The translations under genes were made by a program, and so were the position numbers. Shown piece after piece: positions 1-11,500 of a stretch of DNA of 64,000 nt. Each line of letters begins with the position of its first letter. The stretch's first letter is position 1. The notes beneath the pieces were generated by a model. The model searched no databases and was not told the origin of the DNA. It was given only the letters and a program-made list of their open reading frames with translations. This DNA is from Fasciolopsis buskii (taxonomy: Eukaryota; Platyhelminthes; Trematoda; Plagiorchiida; Fasciolidae), in assembly GCA_008360955.1 (NCBI GenBank), contig LUCM01001934.1:62001-126000 (forward strand), written 5' to 3'.

Positions 1-217
1 TTTGTACGACGCGAATAATCTGTCGATCTAGGCAGAAGTTTTGTATGGTTTTCATCTTGAGGCAACATGATTCCTGAGAGGTCAGAATTAATGCTACGAG
101 CTTTTATCGAGTATGCAGTACCTTTTTTATCCCTGTCATTATTCTGAATAAATAGTTTTGTTCTGAAAAGTAATCTGAAGGCACCAATCGTTGAGGTCTC
201 TGAAACATCAGACATCT

Positions 218-766
218 TTTATCCAATTGAGTAGTAGACAGTGAAGACCAATACTGCCGAATGTTAACGTTTCATGCTACTCTCTTCATCCGCTTACGTA
301 AATCAATCTGCGAACTATATAATATTCAGTAATAAACTGCGGTGAACGATCACAGGGGTTAAATTCAGTGCAACAATCAATTGACATCATTCCCATGGCT
401 AACGCCAGTCTGTGTTAAAAGCTTTTGCGTAAAACAGCTCAGTTGCGCAATGGATTGACATTGCTTCACTGAAAATTGAACTCTTCTAGTCAGCATCGTG
501 TAATAAGGGTTTTAAACATGAAATCTGACCGACTGCGTGTTTGCTTGCCATCAAATATTTCTCGATCGATGACCCCGGGTCACGATGGAAATAATAATAC
601 GCTGTCTTACGACATCGATTTGGTCAGCCATTTGGGAATGTGTTCTAATATCCATTGGGAAAGTCTTCTGCCTGTTCTGCCGACGTAAATGTCAGCGGAA
701 CTGCAGGTGAACTGACACACGAGATATGAGTCAGAATGTGACATCCGACCAGAACCACGTTGTTTT
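218..766 (-). mobile_element. 5'-truncated Penelope-like element (PLE-A), GIY-YIG endonuclease end
   Basis: Read on the minus strand, this encodes a cysteine-bearing GIY-YIG nuclease segment with FTCSSADIYVGRTGRRLS followed by EHIPKWL, the pattern that follows the reverse transcriptase in Penelope-like retroelements, where the nuclease nicks target DNA. The reading frame breaks within about 70 codons of the motif, so the copy is dead. Homology with the element at 40.2-42.4 kb starts near 766 at AACGTGGTTCTGG and runs to CAATTGGATAAA at 218. Both copies diverge at that last point, which therefore looks like the shared 3' terminus. The copy lacks the reverse transcriptase and is a typical 5' truncation. 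The plus-strand 70-codon frame at 476-688 is an antisense shadow. Family assignment is by motif recognition. Confidence 0.75.
258..292 (-). ncRNA. possible hammerhead-ribozyme-like remnant in PLE-A tail
   Basis: On the minus strand GGATGAAG is followed 10 bases later by GAAACGTTAAC. Penelope-like elements often carry minimal hammerhead ribozymes with the core CTGANGA...GAAA near their terminal repeats. The first core box has a G where the consensus has T, and stem II is not convincing by eye, so this may be a dead or chance motif. The same bases occur in the PLE copy at 42,317-42,355. Confidence 0.22.
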
Positions 767-3700
767 TTACTGATTAAACAAAATAAGATCCAATATAAAA
801 CTTTGAATATTAACCGCATACCTTGCACCCATAGAAGATGCGAGGTACGAATGTACAATATACAGGAACGTTTAATTGAATCCATGTGATCATCAGTGGA
901 TTTCTGAAAGATCTGCGTGTTCTCTCCTAATTTCGCAACAAAAAACACCACGGTTTTTGTACGTTATTTCTATAGCATGCAGAAGAACACTGAATGACAA
1001 GAACCACCTTGCTAAGCACGCAGTAATAGGCAGGGAAAGTAGTGCTGCTACACCTTTTTCAGTAGTTCGTGTATTAACCACCGTAACCGTTTGCTCGGTG
1101 GATATTGTCATTCGCAGTCTCATAGGTGATTTAATGTTGTGTTTGCGTGTTGCGTGCATGTCAGTCGATTCGGTTTAAGACCAATTAATCGGTGCCAGTC
1201 ACTGCATTTGCATCCGTGTCTACGAATGGTCGTCTCTGTACATCAATTGGTGTGATGTGGGTTATCAGAGAATATGCTTTGTAGCTGAAGCAGCATGTGG
1301 CACCGGACTACAGTGGAACACAAAACAGTCCTAACTGACTATCTGTGCTTGCTGATTTTTGATTCCACGTGACCGAAGTGCTCTTTTACGATGTCCACCT
1401 ATGACTGTCTATTTTATTCTTATTGTTGCCTTTATTACCATTATTTTTGTTATTATTATTAACAGTAAGCGGCCAGGAGCGGCCCGATGATTCATAATAA
1501 AACGGAATAGCCCATTGTTAAGATTATGAAAAGTTTGTTCGGTATTAATTATTAATGACCCACCATAGATCTAGCCCTCTTTAATTTTGCCGGACAGTTA
1601 ACTGGTCATATTGGGCTGTCTACGCTTCACTCAGCACCATATGTTTCGTGTGATACAGGTCGTTTATCGTTCATCCCTAACATGATCTTATTCGACGGCT
1701 GATAATCCATGATTCACAAAGATTACCTTCAGGTTTTACCGAGACAAAGTCTGTTGCGCTTTTGCAAGAAATCGGTAAAACTCAAAAAACATGAATGCAC
1801 CCAGGTAGTGAAATAAATAGATCTAAGAGTCACAAAATGGTAGATTACACCACGCATTTTCACTTCCCAGTTTATCTGACATTTAATGCACTGAAATCAT
1901 GTTTACAGTAACTTGTATTTTTGTCGTTATACGATTTATGCGATAAATCTATGCACAACTAGCCAAAATAAACCTGTTCAAAATTTTCAATGAATCCACT
2001 CTCGTCGTAGCTTTCGAATCAAATGTGCCCACATAAGGTCTGTTCATAAACCAAACATCATCAGATCTATGGCTATGGTGAAAAACACAAGAAAGGATCG
2101 ACACGGGACGTTTTATCGCACATTTGCTAGCCACCCCCACAATATCAATTGATCATCATGATCTGTGATTCGTTAAAGTAGATTTCGCTTTCACAGTGCC
2201 CAACTTAAAGTAAAGGCATGAATTAAAGAACTCTATCCGAGCCTTTAACCAAAACGTCCACCGTACACGGCAGTAGAGTGTTTTGGGATTCTTTCAATCC
2301 TTGTGAGCAAATGATTGATCCTGCAGTTAATGCACCCTTCGGATGACACCTGATATACTGAAAAGGACTGCACCTATACAATGAAGATATGCAGAAGCAT
2401 AGTGAGTTACCCTTGGCCATCAGCCTGCTAAGAAGCAGGCATTCCTCAACACAAGTTTTCGAAAATGTACGGCCATTTGAACGCGTTGCAGATAGAATAG
2501 GATATTGGAGCCCCAAGCCATTACCTCCGGGGCACTAAGCGGATGTCGCAGTGGATATGCAGTTTGACCACAAGTGAAATTCATTTGCGATGGGGAAAAT
2601 TAACTTAAAATTACAAAGCCCACCTGAAGGTTCCTTCTTTATCGATATGGACATCGAGCTTGATAAATAAATTAATATCTCTTATGAACATCTGTAGCGA
2701 TAATAAAAATTCACGGCATTGCATTATCGTGACATTTCACATGTCTGCCAAAGGCGTTACTAAATGTCCATCTAGCTGGGTTCAAACAACACCTAGATGA
2801 TTTCGTCGGACTTAACGTGACTCAATTCCAGTATTCTATATTACCCAAAATTTGCAAACTGCCAATCACTTGGACAAAATAAAGTGGTATGTTACCAATA
2901 ACGACCAGATCGTCACTAGCGCAACAAAGAAAATTACGATCAGGAGTTCTGTACGTAACGCATGAGTCAAAATGGGGAAATATGATATACTCAACACGTA
3001 ATTCATGACAGGATGTTTGTAAATTCGTTGACGTCACTCGCAAAGCGACCAACCAACTTCCATAATAAGTCCTGCAAATCCCGTTTTCCCCCGGAACAAC
3101 TTGAGTAAATGCCATTAGTGTCCGTTTTGGCTTTTATACTTGGATTCCGTTGCCTTTGGGCCCTGATGGATTCAAGATTATTCACTTAGGCTGTACAGGC
3201 AACACAGTTGCACCGTCTGAACTAAAGTATACTTCGAAAGGTTTGGTTTCGGAGTTTTGCCGTTGACGCTGCCGTGTGCCTTTCATGGAAGCGAACGCTG
3301 GACAAGTTCCAAATTTATCATTTAATGATCAAAGGAGGGGCTGTCATCAAGACCCTAACAAGTATTCCTTTCGATGAAGCTAGGTTTGAATTCCCTTGTG
3401 ACCTAGGTCTGACAATGGGAAAAACTTTTATTTTGTCACTCGAACGCAACCACAACTAGGTTTAGCATCTTAAAAACGAGTAGATAAGTTCATTGGCTAC
3501 TTGGAACAAGGTTCAAATAATATAGACGGGAAATACACCGTCATTCTAATGATCAAAAGTGTCGTTACTCTTTATCCTCAGATCTTGTTGTTTCATGTTC
3601 CCTTAAAATTGTGATCACATTCTAACGCCTTTGTCATGTCTAAATTCCCCCCAATGCCTAAATTCACGGTGTCTTGTGGTGCTGCACACACTGATGAAAC

Positions 3701-3977
3701 AAATCTCGTGTAACTCGTTCATATACTGTCGCACTCCGTCCCGGTCAATTCTTGCTCAAAGGTCCAGTTACCGATTCCGTCACTTTAGAAGATACCTGGT
3801 TTAACCTCTCGCAGGATTAATATTACAAGTACGTGCATAAATGTCCAGCTCAGGGGTACTACTTAAGGATACCAGCCTGACACCGGTGCTGAGCACATAT
3901 GATGCCCTCATGATCAGTCGATCGGCCTTTAGTTAGGCGGATCAAAGTCCGGTTATAAAGAAAATAGCACCACGGTG
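767..3977. other. non-coding stretch, nothing recognised
   Basis: Only short unsupported open frames (100 codons or fewer) on both strands, with no domain I recognise and no run of splice-bounded open sequence. A TTATTATT-rich low-complexity patch lies around 1,410-1,462. Probably intergenic DNA or very old repeats. Confidence 0.5.
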
Positions 3978-4454
3978 ATAGTTTCATGAAATAGTTCGCC
4001 ATGTGATACCATCGCCCAACTCACCATAAAGAAACCATGGAAGCACTGTACAGTAGTTTTATCCTCTTTAGGAATTATGAGCAGTGCATATCCACCGCGT
4101 CCGAACTGGCAGGCAAACCCGCGACCAAACGAACGATTCTGAGTCGAACGCCCTAGCCATTACGCTACCGGGCAGGCTCTGAACGGTTTGTTGAAATTCA
4201 CCACATGATGTTACACATATCCATCACTGATTTGCACAGTGACTGTCCAATAGCCCACAGCAATCGACCACTACTGATAGACCACTTCTCTGCAGGTAGC
4301 CCAAGTACGACGAATGCTTTGGATTTGACCTACAGAGCTTGATCACTGCTGATGATTCCTAACAAGGATGAAACGGCTGTACAATTCTTCCACGTTTCCT
4401 ACCTGGTGAGTTGGGTGATGATATCACATGGTGAATTACTTCATGAAAACATTC
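3978..4454. repeat. MITE-like imperfect inverted repeat (arms 3978-4089 / 4341-4454)
   Basis: The reverse complement of 4341-4454 aligns along its length with 3978-4089, sharing CCATGTGATA, CCCAACTCACCA, TGTACAG, TTAGGAAT and CAGCAGTG-like blocks with scattered mismatches. The loop of about 250 bp contains a tRNA-like segment. A third, single-arm relative lies at about 49,750-49,825 just before a CR1 copy, so the arm is a dispersed repeat. No coding capacity is seen. It could be a non-autonomous DNA transposon or two SINE copies inserted head to head. Confidence 0.6.
4103..4174 (-). repeat. tRNA-derived SINE-like segment
   Basis: The minus strand shows an A-box-like TAGCGTAATGG, then GTTCGACTCAGAATCG in the anticodon-arm position, then a degraded B-box-like GGTTTGCCTGCC. 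The acceptor 3' strand that should pair with GCCCGGT is missing, so this is not a functional tRNA gene. A related segment with the same order of blocks lies at 52,963-53,034, which supports a tRNA-derived SINE family. Confidence 0.5.
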
Positions 4455-5828
4455 AATCTTCTACTTCTAAAATGATAGTTCGCAAAAGAATATGGTGTAT
4501 TTTTAGCCCGTGATCCGATAAAATTTTCTCTCGTCATTATTCACCTTGAAAAGAATGCTCACTACACTTGGTTGTAAATTGCTCCCAATGACATATGGGC
4601 AAATAAAAGGCGAAGTAACTGACCAAAGACGACTGATACCGAAATATGCCTTGGCATGCGCAGGGTGATGGCCCAAAATTCAAATCTCATCTCCCACTCA
4701 GTACTGCATCCACCATTATTTCAATTCCAGCAGTATGGCTCTCCTGAGCCTGTCTTACTGTTCAGCTAAACCTGGGGACTTCATTTCCCCATTTATTCAA
4801 ATGCGGGATGTTTTCAGTGAATCAATGAATCATGCAAATTTTTCCCCCTCCGATATTTAACATTGGAGCAGAATCAGAAACATGTGGTATTCGTAGCTAG
4901 GATCATTCAGCCGGTGTCCCTGAACTTGCTGTGTATCCGTCGAGATTGCTTTGGTCTATTACTTCTCTGCATTTGAGTAATAGGCTCGACCTGATTTTGA
5001 AACAATTCAGCTATCTTTCACTCTACAGCCATCATGCAAGCACAGCTTATCTAATTCTTTCTACAGTTGAATAGTTGACAACAAGTGCTCTTCCGAAAAT
5101 CAGCCGAGCCTCCATTATTAGGATAAATGAGGTTGACTCCAGCATCTTGTTGTTAAACCATCCTTGTGGGCTTTGAGCAGTTGGCTTTGGGGCAATACCA
5201 CATTGGCACAATACTGTAATAAGACAGGAAATAAAAATAGCACTCCTAGCTGGAATTGCTATGAGTTTACATAACGCAACTCAAGGTTGGAAAATTGCCC
5301 CGGTAGTTGGAAGCTAAGTTGGGGTATATTTATAACTGAATCGAAGACATCCATGCAAATAAAACAGAACGAAATACTGTATATTGCCTTCTGTCTTTTG
5401 ACAGTTGTAATGTAGAGTGCTGTCCGTTCATGAAAAGCCATGCTTCTGATTGGGTGGCTGGTGGCTACAAAGTCTGACTAATTCTAAATTAAGTTAACGC
5501 GATATAAAACAAGAGCAGCCTCTAAATTGGTACTGTGTCTAATTTTGCGGAATGCTAGAAGAATCCTTGCAGCCCCCTATCTTGTCTTTTCTGTTCAAAA
5601 CAAGAACTAATATTATTATTACCGTGATGTCACCCAGCCTTAAACGGTAAATCTACCAAAATATTTTGACTGGCTGCGTTACACTTCTGTGTCATCCGAA
5701 TCCGTTATTTTTATGATCGATTATGCTCTCAGTTCACTGCTACAAATGATCGGAATTACATTTTCCAAAAATCCCATCATTTCACAACAGTGCTGCAATT
5801 CAGGCATTTTCTAATCGAGACACTCGTG
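4455..5828. other. non-coding stretch, nothing recognised
   Basis: Short chance open frames only (longest 60 codons, 5,259-5,441 minus). No repeat partner or domain identified by eye. Confidence 0.45.
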
Positions 5829-5869
5829 CTGCATAACCGGCAGCTCTTAAATGCACCCTTCCAGCGAAA

Positions 5870-6376
5870 GTGTCCATTCCGGCATTGTTGAGTACCAACA
5901 TCCGCTCTCTGTGCACGAAAATGTCGGATCTCTCCCTCACACATCAATCACCGATCCATGTTCACAATTGCGTCATCTGCATACAAGAATCATGGCTGAA
6001 CCCGAATACCGCTGAGTCACTCGTGTCGATAGACAGCCTCAGACTTCATCAGCAGAACAGAGTTTCGGACAAGAAGACTGGAGATGGTGTAACAAAATAC
6101 ATAAACTCCTTCTGGTCTGGCAAGTCCGAAGTTATTTATACATACTCCCTAAACGGAATTGACTGTCTCGTGACACAGTGTCATCCTTGGTTTTCTCGCC
6201 AAACCAGCACTATCATAACGAATTTATGCATTCCACATTTAAGCTCGGAACAAAATATCGCAACCATTTTCAACTCTTCTCTAGTTTTTATTGGTGCTGT
6301 TCTTGAGAATGATCCGCATTTTATTGTGGGTGATTTGATTCATGCATCAACTTTACCTACCACTGACTGTGTTTGA
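5870..6376 (+). pseudogene. AP-type endonuclease domain of CR1-like element
   Basis: A 168-codon open frame. NIRSLCTKMSDL near residue 11 matches the N-terminal Asn/Lys block of retrotransposon AP endonucleases. CIQESWLNP near residue 37 carries the catalytic Glu. FIVGDLIHAS near residue 153 corresponds to the usual GDFNxxH block but has Leu-Ile where Phe-Asn is expected, so the metal-site Asn is lost. In the intact element this domain nicks chromosomal DNA for target-primed reverse transcription. The first ATG is only where the open frame begins. The homologous frame at 19,425-19,634 suggests that coding starts further upstream. It is followed by an overlapping frame at 6,342, which indicates a frameshift. 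Confidence 0.7.
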
Positions 6377-7371
6377 TTTGATTGACCTCTGCGTTTCTCC
6401 CACCAGAGGCGACTCTATTTTAGGTAGAGTTGTTATCAAACACCCGGATTTATTTTCCCTAAAACTGCGTGCTCCGATTTCAATTAGTGCTCCTTGTCTG
6501 CTTCTGTTAAGGCCTCAGAAATCTACTCTCAGTCAGCTTTCTACTCCTTCAACCAAACAAATCAAATCCGAGTTCAAGTAAGTAACTTTTCCCAGAACAA
6601 CAGTATTCTTCTTCAGAAATCCCTTTCACTCGCATCTACCTGTTTCTCGTTTGAACCCTAGCTCAATGAAAATGGTGAACTTTTACAGAGACAACCTAAG
6701 CAATCTTTGATAATTGCTGCCCCTCAGAAACATTATTCGTCTCAAGTTACCGTATCTCCACCCAGAAACTGAAATCCCCAAGACGATGCAAGGAGCACTT
6801 CTACAAATCTGATGATAACTCAAGCTCGCGGTATACTCCCAACCTAATTAACGAGGAAATCCAACGCATCGACGTGATATTCGCCGGCCAACTCCTGACT
6901 AGTAGCAACAATCGATTCCTAGGGCAGGGCATTCGACTGTTGTGTGGGCAGAAAAACAAGCATGCGAAAACTTCTGCAGATGTCGACAGCATCAATCAGG
7001 ATTTCATCCATCCTTCCACTTTAAATCCCAGTCATATCTGGACAGGGTGATGATACGACAGTTACAAGATTTTTTAGAGAAGATGTGCTCGACCATCTGC
7101 GCACCACTAAAATTACCACAGGGGTTGGTTCTGGCAGTCTGACCTCAGCTCTTTGAAGGCGTGGTGCTGTGGCTCTGACGAATGCATTCACTGCTCTGAT
7201 TAACTCACCAATAAACTCCTCTTCCATGCCTAACTGCTGGGGACCCGTCACTATTACTGCCATCTCAAAATCTGGAAAAACGTTTTCACCTCATCGCCTT
7301 AACATCTTATGGTCTTAAACTGACGGAGCGTGCTACACTGAAACGCCTGCGTTCTTCTATGCATCCTCCTG

Positions 7372-7963
7372 ATGACCCTTCTCAGTCTACCTGCAAATCT
7401 AACAGGCTCACTTTGGACGCTGCCTCCTCACTTACTCATCAGATTTGTAAATCCATTAAGTGCATCGATGAAATCTGTGCGTTCCATTTTCCTGGACTAT
7501 TCTTCGGCATTTGATTCGGTCTCACATTCTCTCCCACTTCACAAACCGGGAATACTTAGTTGTCCCAGGCCATTATTAGCGTGTCCCTCTAATTACTTTA
7601 CTAACCGAACCCAGTCCAAACGGATGGACAGCAAGAACTTCAAAACTGTTGGTTAACAACTCAGGCGTGCTACAGGGTGCTGTTCTTTCACCGTTTCATC
7701 ACTCTACACACCTCAGCGACTTATCAACCAGCTCACCGTTTCATCTGTTTAAGTGTGCTGATGATTTTGTCCACTCTCAAGCCGCTCCGAACAATGATGA
7801 TTTTCAGAGTTTTTCCAAAACTTATCTTCTGTTTACCATTTTTTCTTCGCGAACTGGTTTAAATCTCAATACATCTGAATGTTTCGAATGTCTGTTCTCT
7901 CTCTCGGTCAGCCTACTCATCCAAAACGTCTTCCGTCAACTCAAAAACACCTATCAGGGTTGA
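7372..7963 (+). pseudogene. reverse transcriptase palm fragments of CR1-like element
   Basis: Two overlapping frames (7,372-7,656 and 7,649-7,963) together hold palm motifs A (LDYSSAFDSV), B (NNSGVLQGAVLSP) and C (FKCADDFVHSQ, with Cys in place of Tyr and one Asp pair kept), then TGLNLNTSECFECLF. A stop at the end of the first frame and a shift between the frames break the enzyme. The motif C segment recurs almost unchanged at about 17,400-17,640 and, with an intact YADDAVLSQ, at about 34,460. Confidence 0.75.
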
Positions 7964-8560
7964 TTCTGTAAAATATCTAGTAGTTACTATTGATGAAACC
8001 TGAGGTGGACTTCTCACATTTCTTGCTCTGTAAAGAATCTCCCACGGTTGTCATTTCAAGTCAGGAAGTTTTGACACTACAAGGTGAAGCGCCATCTGCC
8101 GATTTGTATACTAGTGTGGTTTTCCAATCCTTCCTTACTGTTTTCTTGTTATTTATCCAGGTTTACTAAAAACACTTTATAATTGTTTGCTGGGGACTGT
8201 CAATTATTAGCCAGGTGTCCTTCGTACCACTAACTGAATTGTCCCGTAATCTATGTGAGCGACACTTATCAGCATGAGAGAAATCCGCTCACCAAATATT
8301 TTCGGATCCCACGCATGCTCCGCACAACGATCTTTCAACGGGTCGCTCTCATATTTATACACGCTCCGCTTTTCGTTTCATACCCTCTGGAATCTATAGG
8401 ACTTCCACTGTTCCATATTTAGCACGAATTTTGACAAACCGAGATCGGGTTTCAGCCGAATTCCTGAGTAACCTGCCATAATGTGCTATGATTATACCCG
8501 GATGAGTTCTTTCATATTTTTTTACAAGGCGATGAACGTATTTGTTCAATTATTTATTTC

Positions 8561-11500
8561 CCCCTCCCCTATTTTATTTCTGTTCCCACATTTGTTGACT
8601 GAAATGCAACACTACTGATTGCACGCAAAAGTCTTTACAATACACTATGGTACAACAGAGCGTGCAACGAACTCTTTATGGTACTGATTTTGTAAATCGA
8701 CTGAAATGCGCAGCACCTTTAGAACTTGCGTAGTTAAACAACTGATTTCAAAAAAACCCAAATAATCATAGTTGGGATCTTGATCGGAATGATTTCAGAT
8801 GCCTTTACACCAAACTTGATCGTTTTGCTGGGTTCATATAAATTGTCGCATGACGCACACCGTTACTAATCACAATTAGCAGACAAAAAAGCAACATGTA
8901 TATAAATTTCCAAAAATCAGCTGAACATCAGCACCATTTGACTGACGAAGAAATGGTGTCGCTTATTCATGAGCCTTCAGCCTGCTTCCAATACACCTAG
9001 ACTTGAGTACCCTGTAAGAGCGACACTAATCATCAGCCGAATAAGTCTGATAAACACTTTCGTGCTGTTCATCAGTCACCTTCCTCGGAATGAATACAGG
9101 TTGGTTAAACAGTATTGGATGCGAATCAGAACAATTTGATGCTAGGTTTTAGTGCTGCATGCTGACTGATTTTGGAAAACTTGTTATATTGGTTACAATA
9201 CGGAATCCATCTTTGGTAGCCAACCATGACTCAGGCAAAAAATGAACTCCCCTTGCGAAAGAATAAGACCGAAATGTACCGTCATAAGGCCATCATATAC
9301 GCTGCAATGTGTCAGATTTACCATCACTTTATGCAAACTCAAAACGAGACAAATGTCAATCCGTCAGTCAGTCATTAGCTGTTGACAAATCGCACAAGCC
9401 AAGTTAACCAAGCAACTCATAGCTCAGGTTAACTGGAACAGATTCAAATCAGCCGGCTTGAATTAACGTTGATTTACACTGATGGAACTGTTGGGCCAGA
9501 CACAATGGGAACCATGAGGTTTGCGCAGGATTTCGGCCACGTCGATAGCTGAGATGTAGACTATTTAAGGGATTTACCGGTATGTGAGGCGAATAGCTAT
9601 CCAGCTCTGACAGTCTGTCGTGTCCTTTGGGGTAACTTCCATTTCTGTGGTTTTCCCACCCCTAAACCTCACCCGCAGTTCCGCTAAGATGACGCATGCA
9701 TCAGCGATTGTATCTCGGTAAGCTGCGCAACAGGTAAACGAAACCAATACATGAAAATTTGGGTGAGACCGACAAAAATTAGCCGAACGAGGTGTGTTGC
9801 ATCCAACGGCCACCAAATGAATTCGTTCAGCCATCAGGGTTATATGTACCACTGGGTTGTGTTTTCAGTTAGTCACCGTGAAACATACACCAAGGTTATA
9901 TCGGGTCCTTTCGACGTCCCAAATAAGTTGACTATTACCAAAAGAGGGCATGAACCGCTGATTTAGTCATCAACTAACAAAATTTGAAAGCCCTATAGTC
10001 AAAAAGTTAACTTTCGCTTTTGTACCTGCCGGAGTCGCTATCGCAAGCAAAATATGGGTGACGCTGGAGATATCACTTTTAAACTACACCCAAGTAGCTT
10101 CATGGATTTCATCCCAAGATTTGATAATCATTCTAAAACATCCAGAATGAGCAGAGCATCTTGAAATTTCTGAATGGCAGGAGTGACACGAAGCACGGAC
10201 TGCAGCCAGATCCAAACAAAATCACCAGTTCGTATAGCTTGGTTAGACGTCAGAACTCATCCGGACACTGAAGAAAGCTAAGTGGAGTGGATGTTTAGGC
10301 CTCGTTAATGCATCCAGATTAATTCTTGCCTTTCCACCAATGCCACAATCAGATACGCCCAGTAAGCACTATTTTCTTGGCATCTTGAATGGTCCTTGTA
10401 CAGGAAGAATGAAAGTTGGTGTCCCTTATGGGAAAATTCCTGGCGGCATCTCGACGGAAAATGCGTCTCATCTACCCACAAGACAGAAAAGATTTTTCGG
10501 CTCAAAAATTCCGGCCCACATAGGGACTTGGTTCCAACCCGTTAAGCGAGCTCTGAGCAATAACTCAGTGATCAATTTTCCTGCTGCACTTCGGAGTGAG
10601 CATTGCGATAATGAATCGCGCACGACAAAAGATGGTGTGATTCATTAGGAATGGTACACACACTGTCTGGAAGTTCATTTGCTATGCAGAAGGAAGATTT
10701 AGGTCCTCAGCCAAAGCCTTCTCTTCTAAGATGAACCTATTAGTTAAACAGTGGCCAGAGGTTAAATGAAAGCCCATCTTCCTTGATCAGTTCTTCGTCT
10801 ACCCATTTTTTCTAGACTGAGTTTCCAGCCCATATTAACCTCAAAACCGGAGGACCATGAAAACACTTCTCCTGGCTTCCACTCATCGACGGTTTATGCG
10901 TGATTGAATCTTGGGCCACAGATAAACTATCCTGTATAACTCGCTTGATGATGAAACCACTCACTTCGTCACACCAAATCTCATTGTGACGGATCGTCTT
11001 AATTACCAATATTTGTTAATCAGTGGAAAAAGTTAGATGAGTAGTTTATCCATGCATCGACCCTTAAACTGTTCCAAACTCCATTAGATTTAATAAAGAA
11101 CAATTCTGTCCCCTAAGTAGAGCATCGACTGGTAAACTCATTGAAGGTCGGCATCAGAGCTGAGCCAGTGTTTTGTGTGTACTTCGTTCTTGAGTGGTTG
11201 AAAGTGTTGTGCATATAAAGGATCAGCCATAGCAACCATGTTTGCCTTGAAAGTGAGAACATTTATTCAACGCATTTCCCCTTAGCAGAAATCAGGTCAC
11301 CAGAGTCCACCAGGTATATAACGGGGAAAACCACTCTCGTAGTGGATCCTAGCTACTGTGCATCAAACTGAAGGCTTCTCGATGATCGTTAGACCTTTCT
11401 GTTTGCTTCTGTTTGCTTTCCCAGTTGATCCGCACGGAGGCAATGGCAATAAATAAACATTTGTGGAAATGTCTTCACATAGAGGTTAGGAATTTGTAAA

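Larger units (their letters stand above)
5829..8560 (+). mobile_element. CR1/Jockey-like non-LTR retrotransposon copy 1, degenerate
   Basis: The plus strand carries in order an APE-type endonuclease (5,870-6,376), a linker with NEEIQRIDVIFAGQLL-like sequence (about 6,830-7,020), and reverse transcriptase blocks (7,370-7,960) including LDYSSAFDSV (motif A), SGVLQGAVLSPF (motif B) and CADDFVHSQA (degraded YADD, motif C). A C-terminal region continues to about 8,560. Frame changes and stops separate every block, so the copy is inactive. Related copies lie at 16.3-19.6, 33.9-34.6 and 49.8-51.4 kb. Lineage is judged from motif style. CR1 is most likely, another Jockey-superclade group is possible. 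Confidence 0.8.

Noticed and set aside
476..688. 70-codon plus frame, nearly repeated at 41,922-42,134 minus
   Set aside because: It is the antisense shadow of the Penelope GIY-YIG segment. Its conservation comes from the element.
4103..4174. Functional tRNA gene
   Set aside because: A- and B-box-like blocks are present but the acceptor stem and B-box are broken, and a related copy exists in an intron, so a SINE is more likely.
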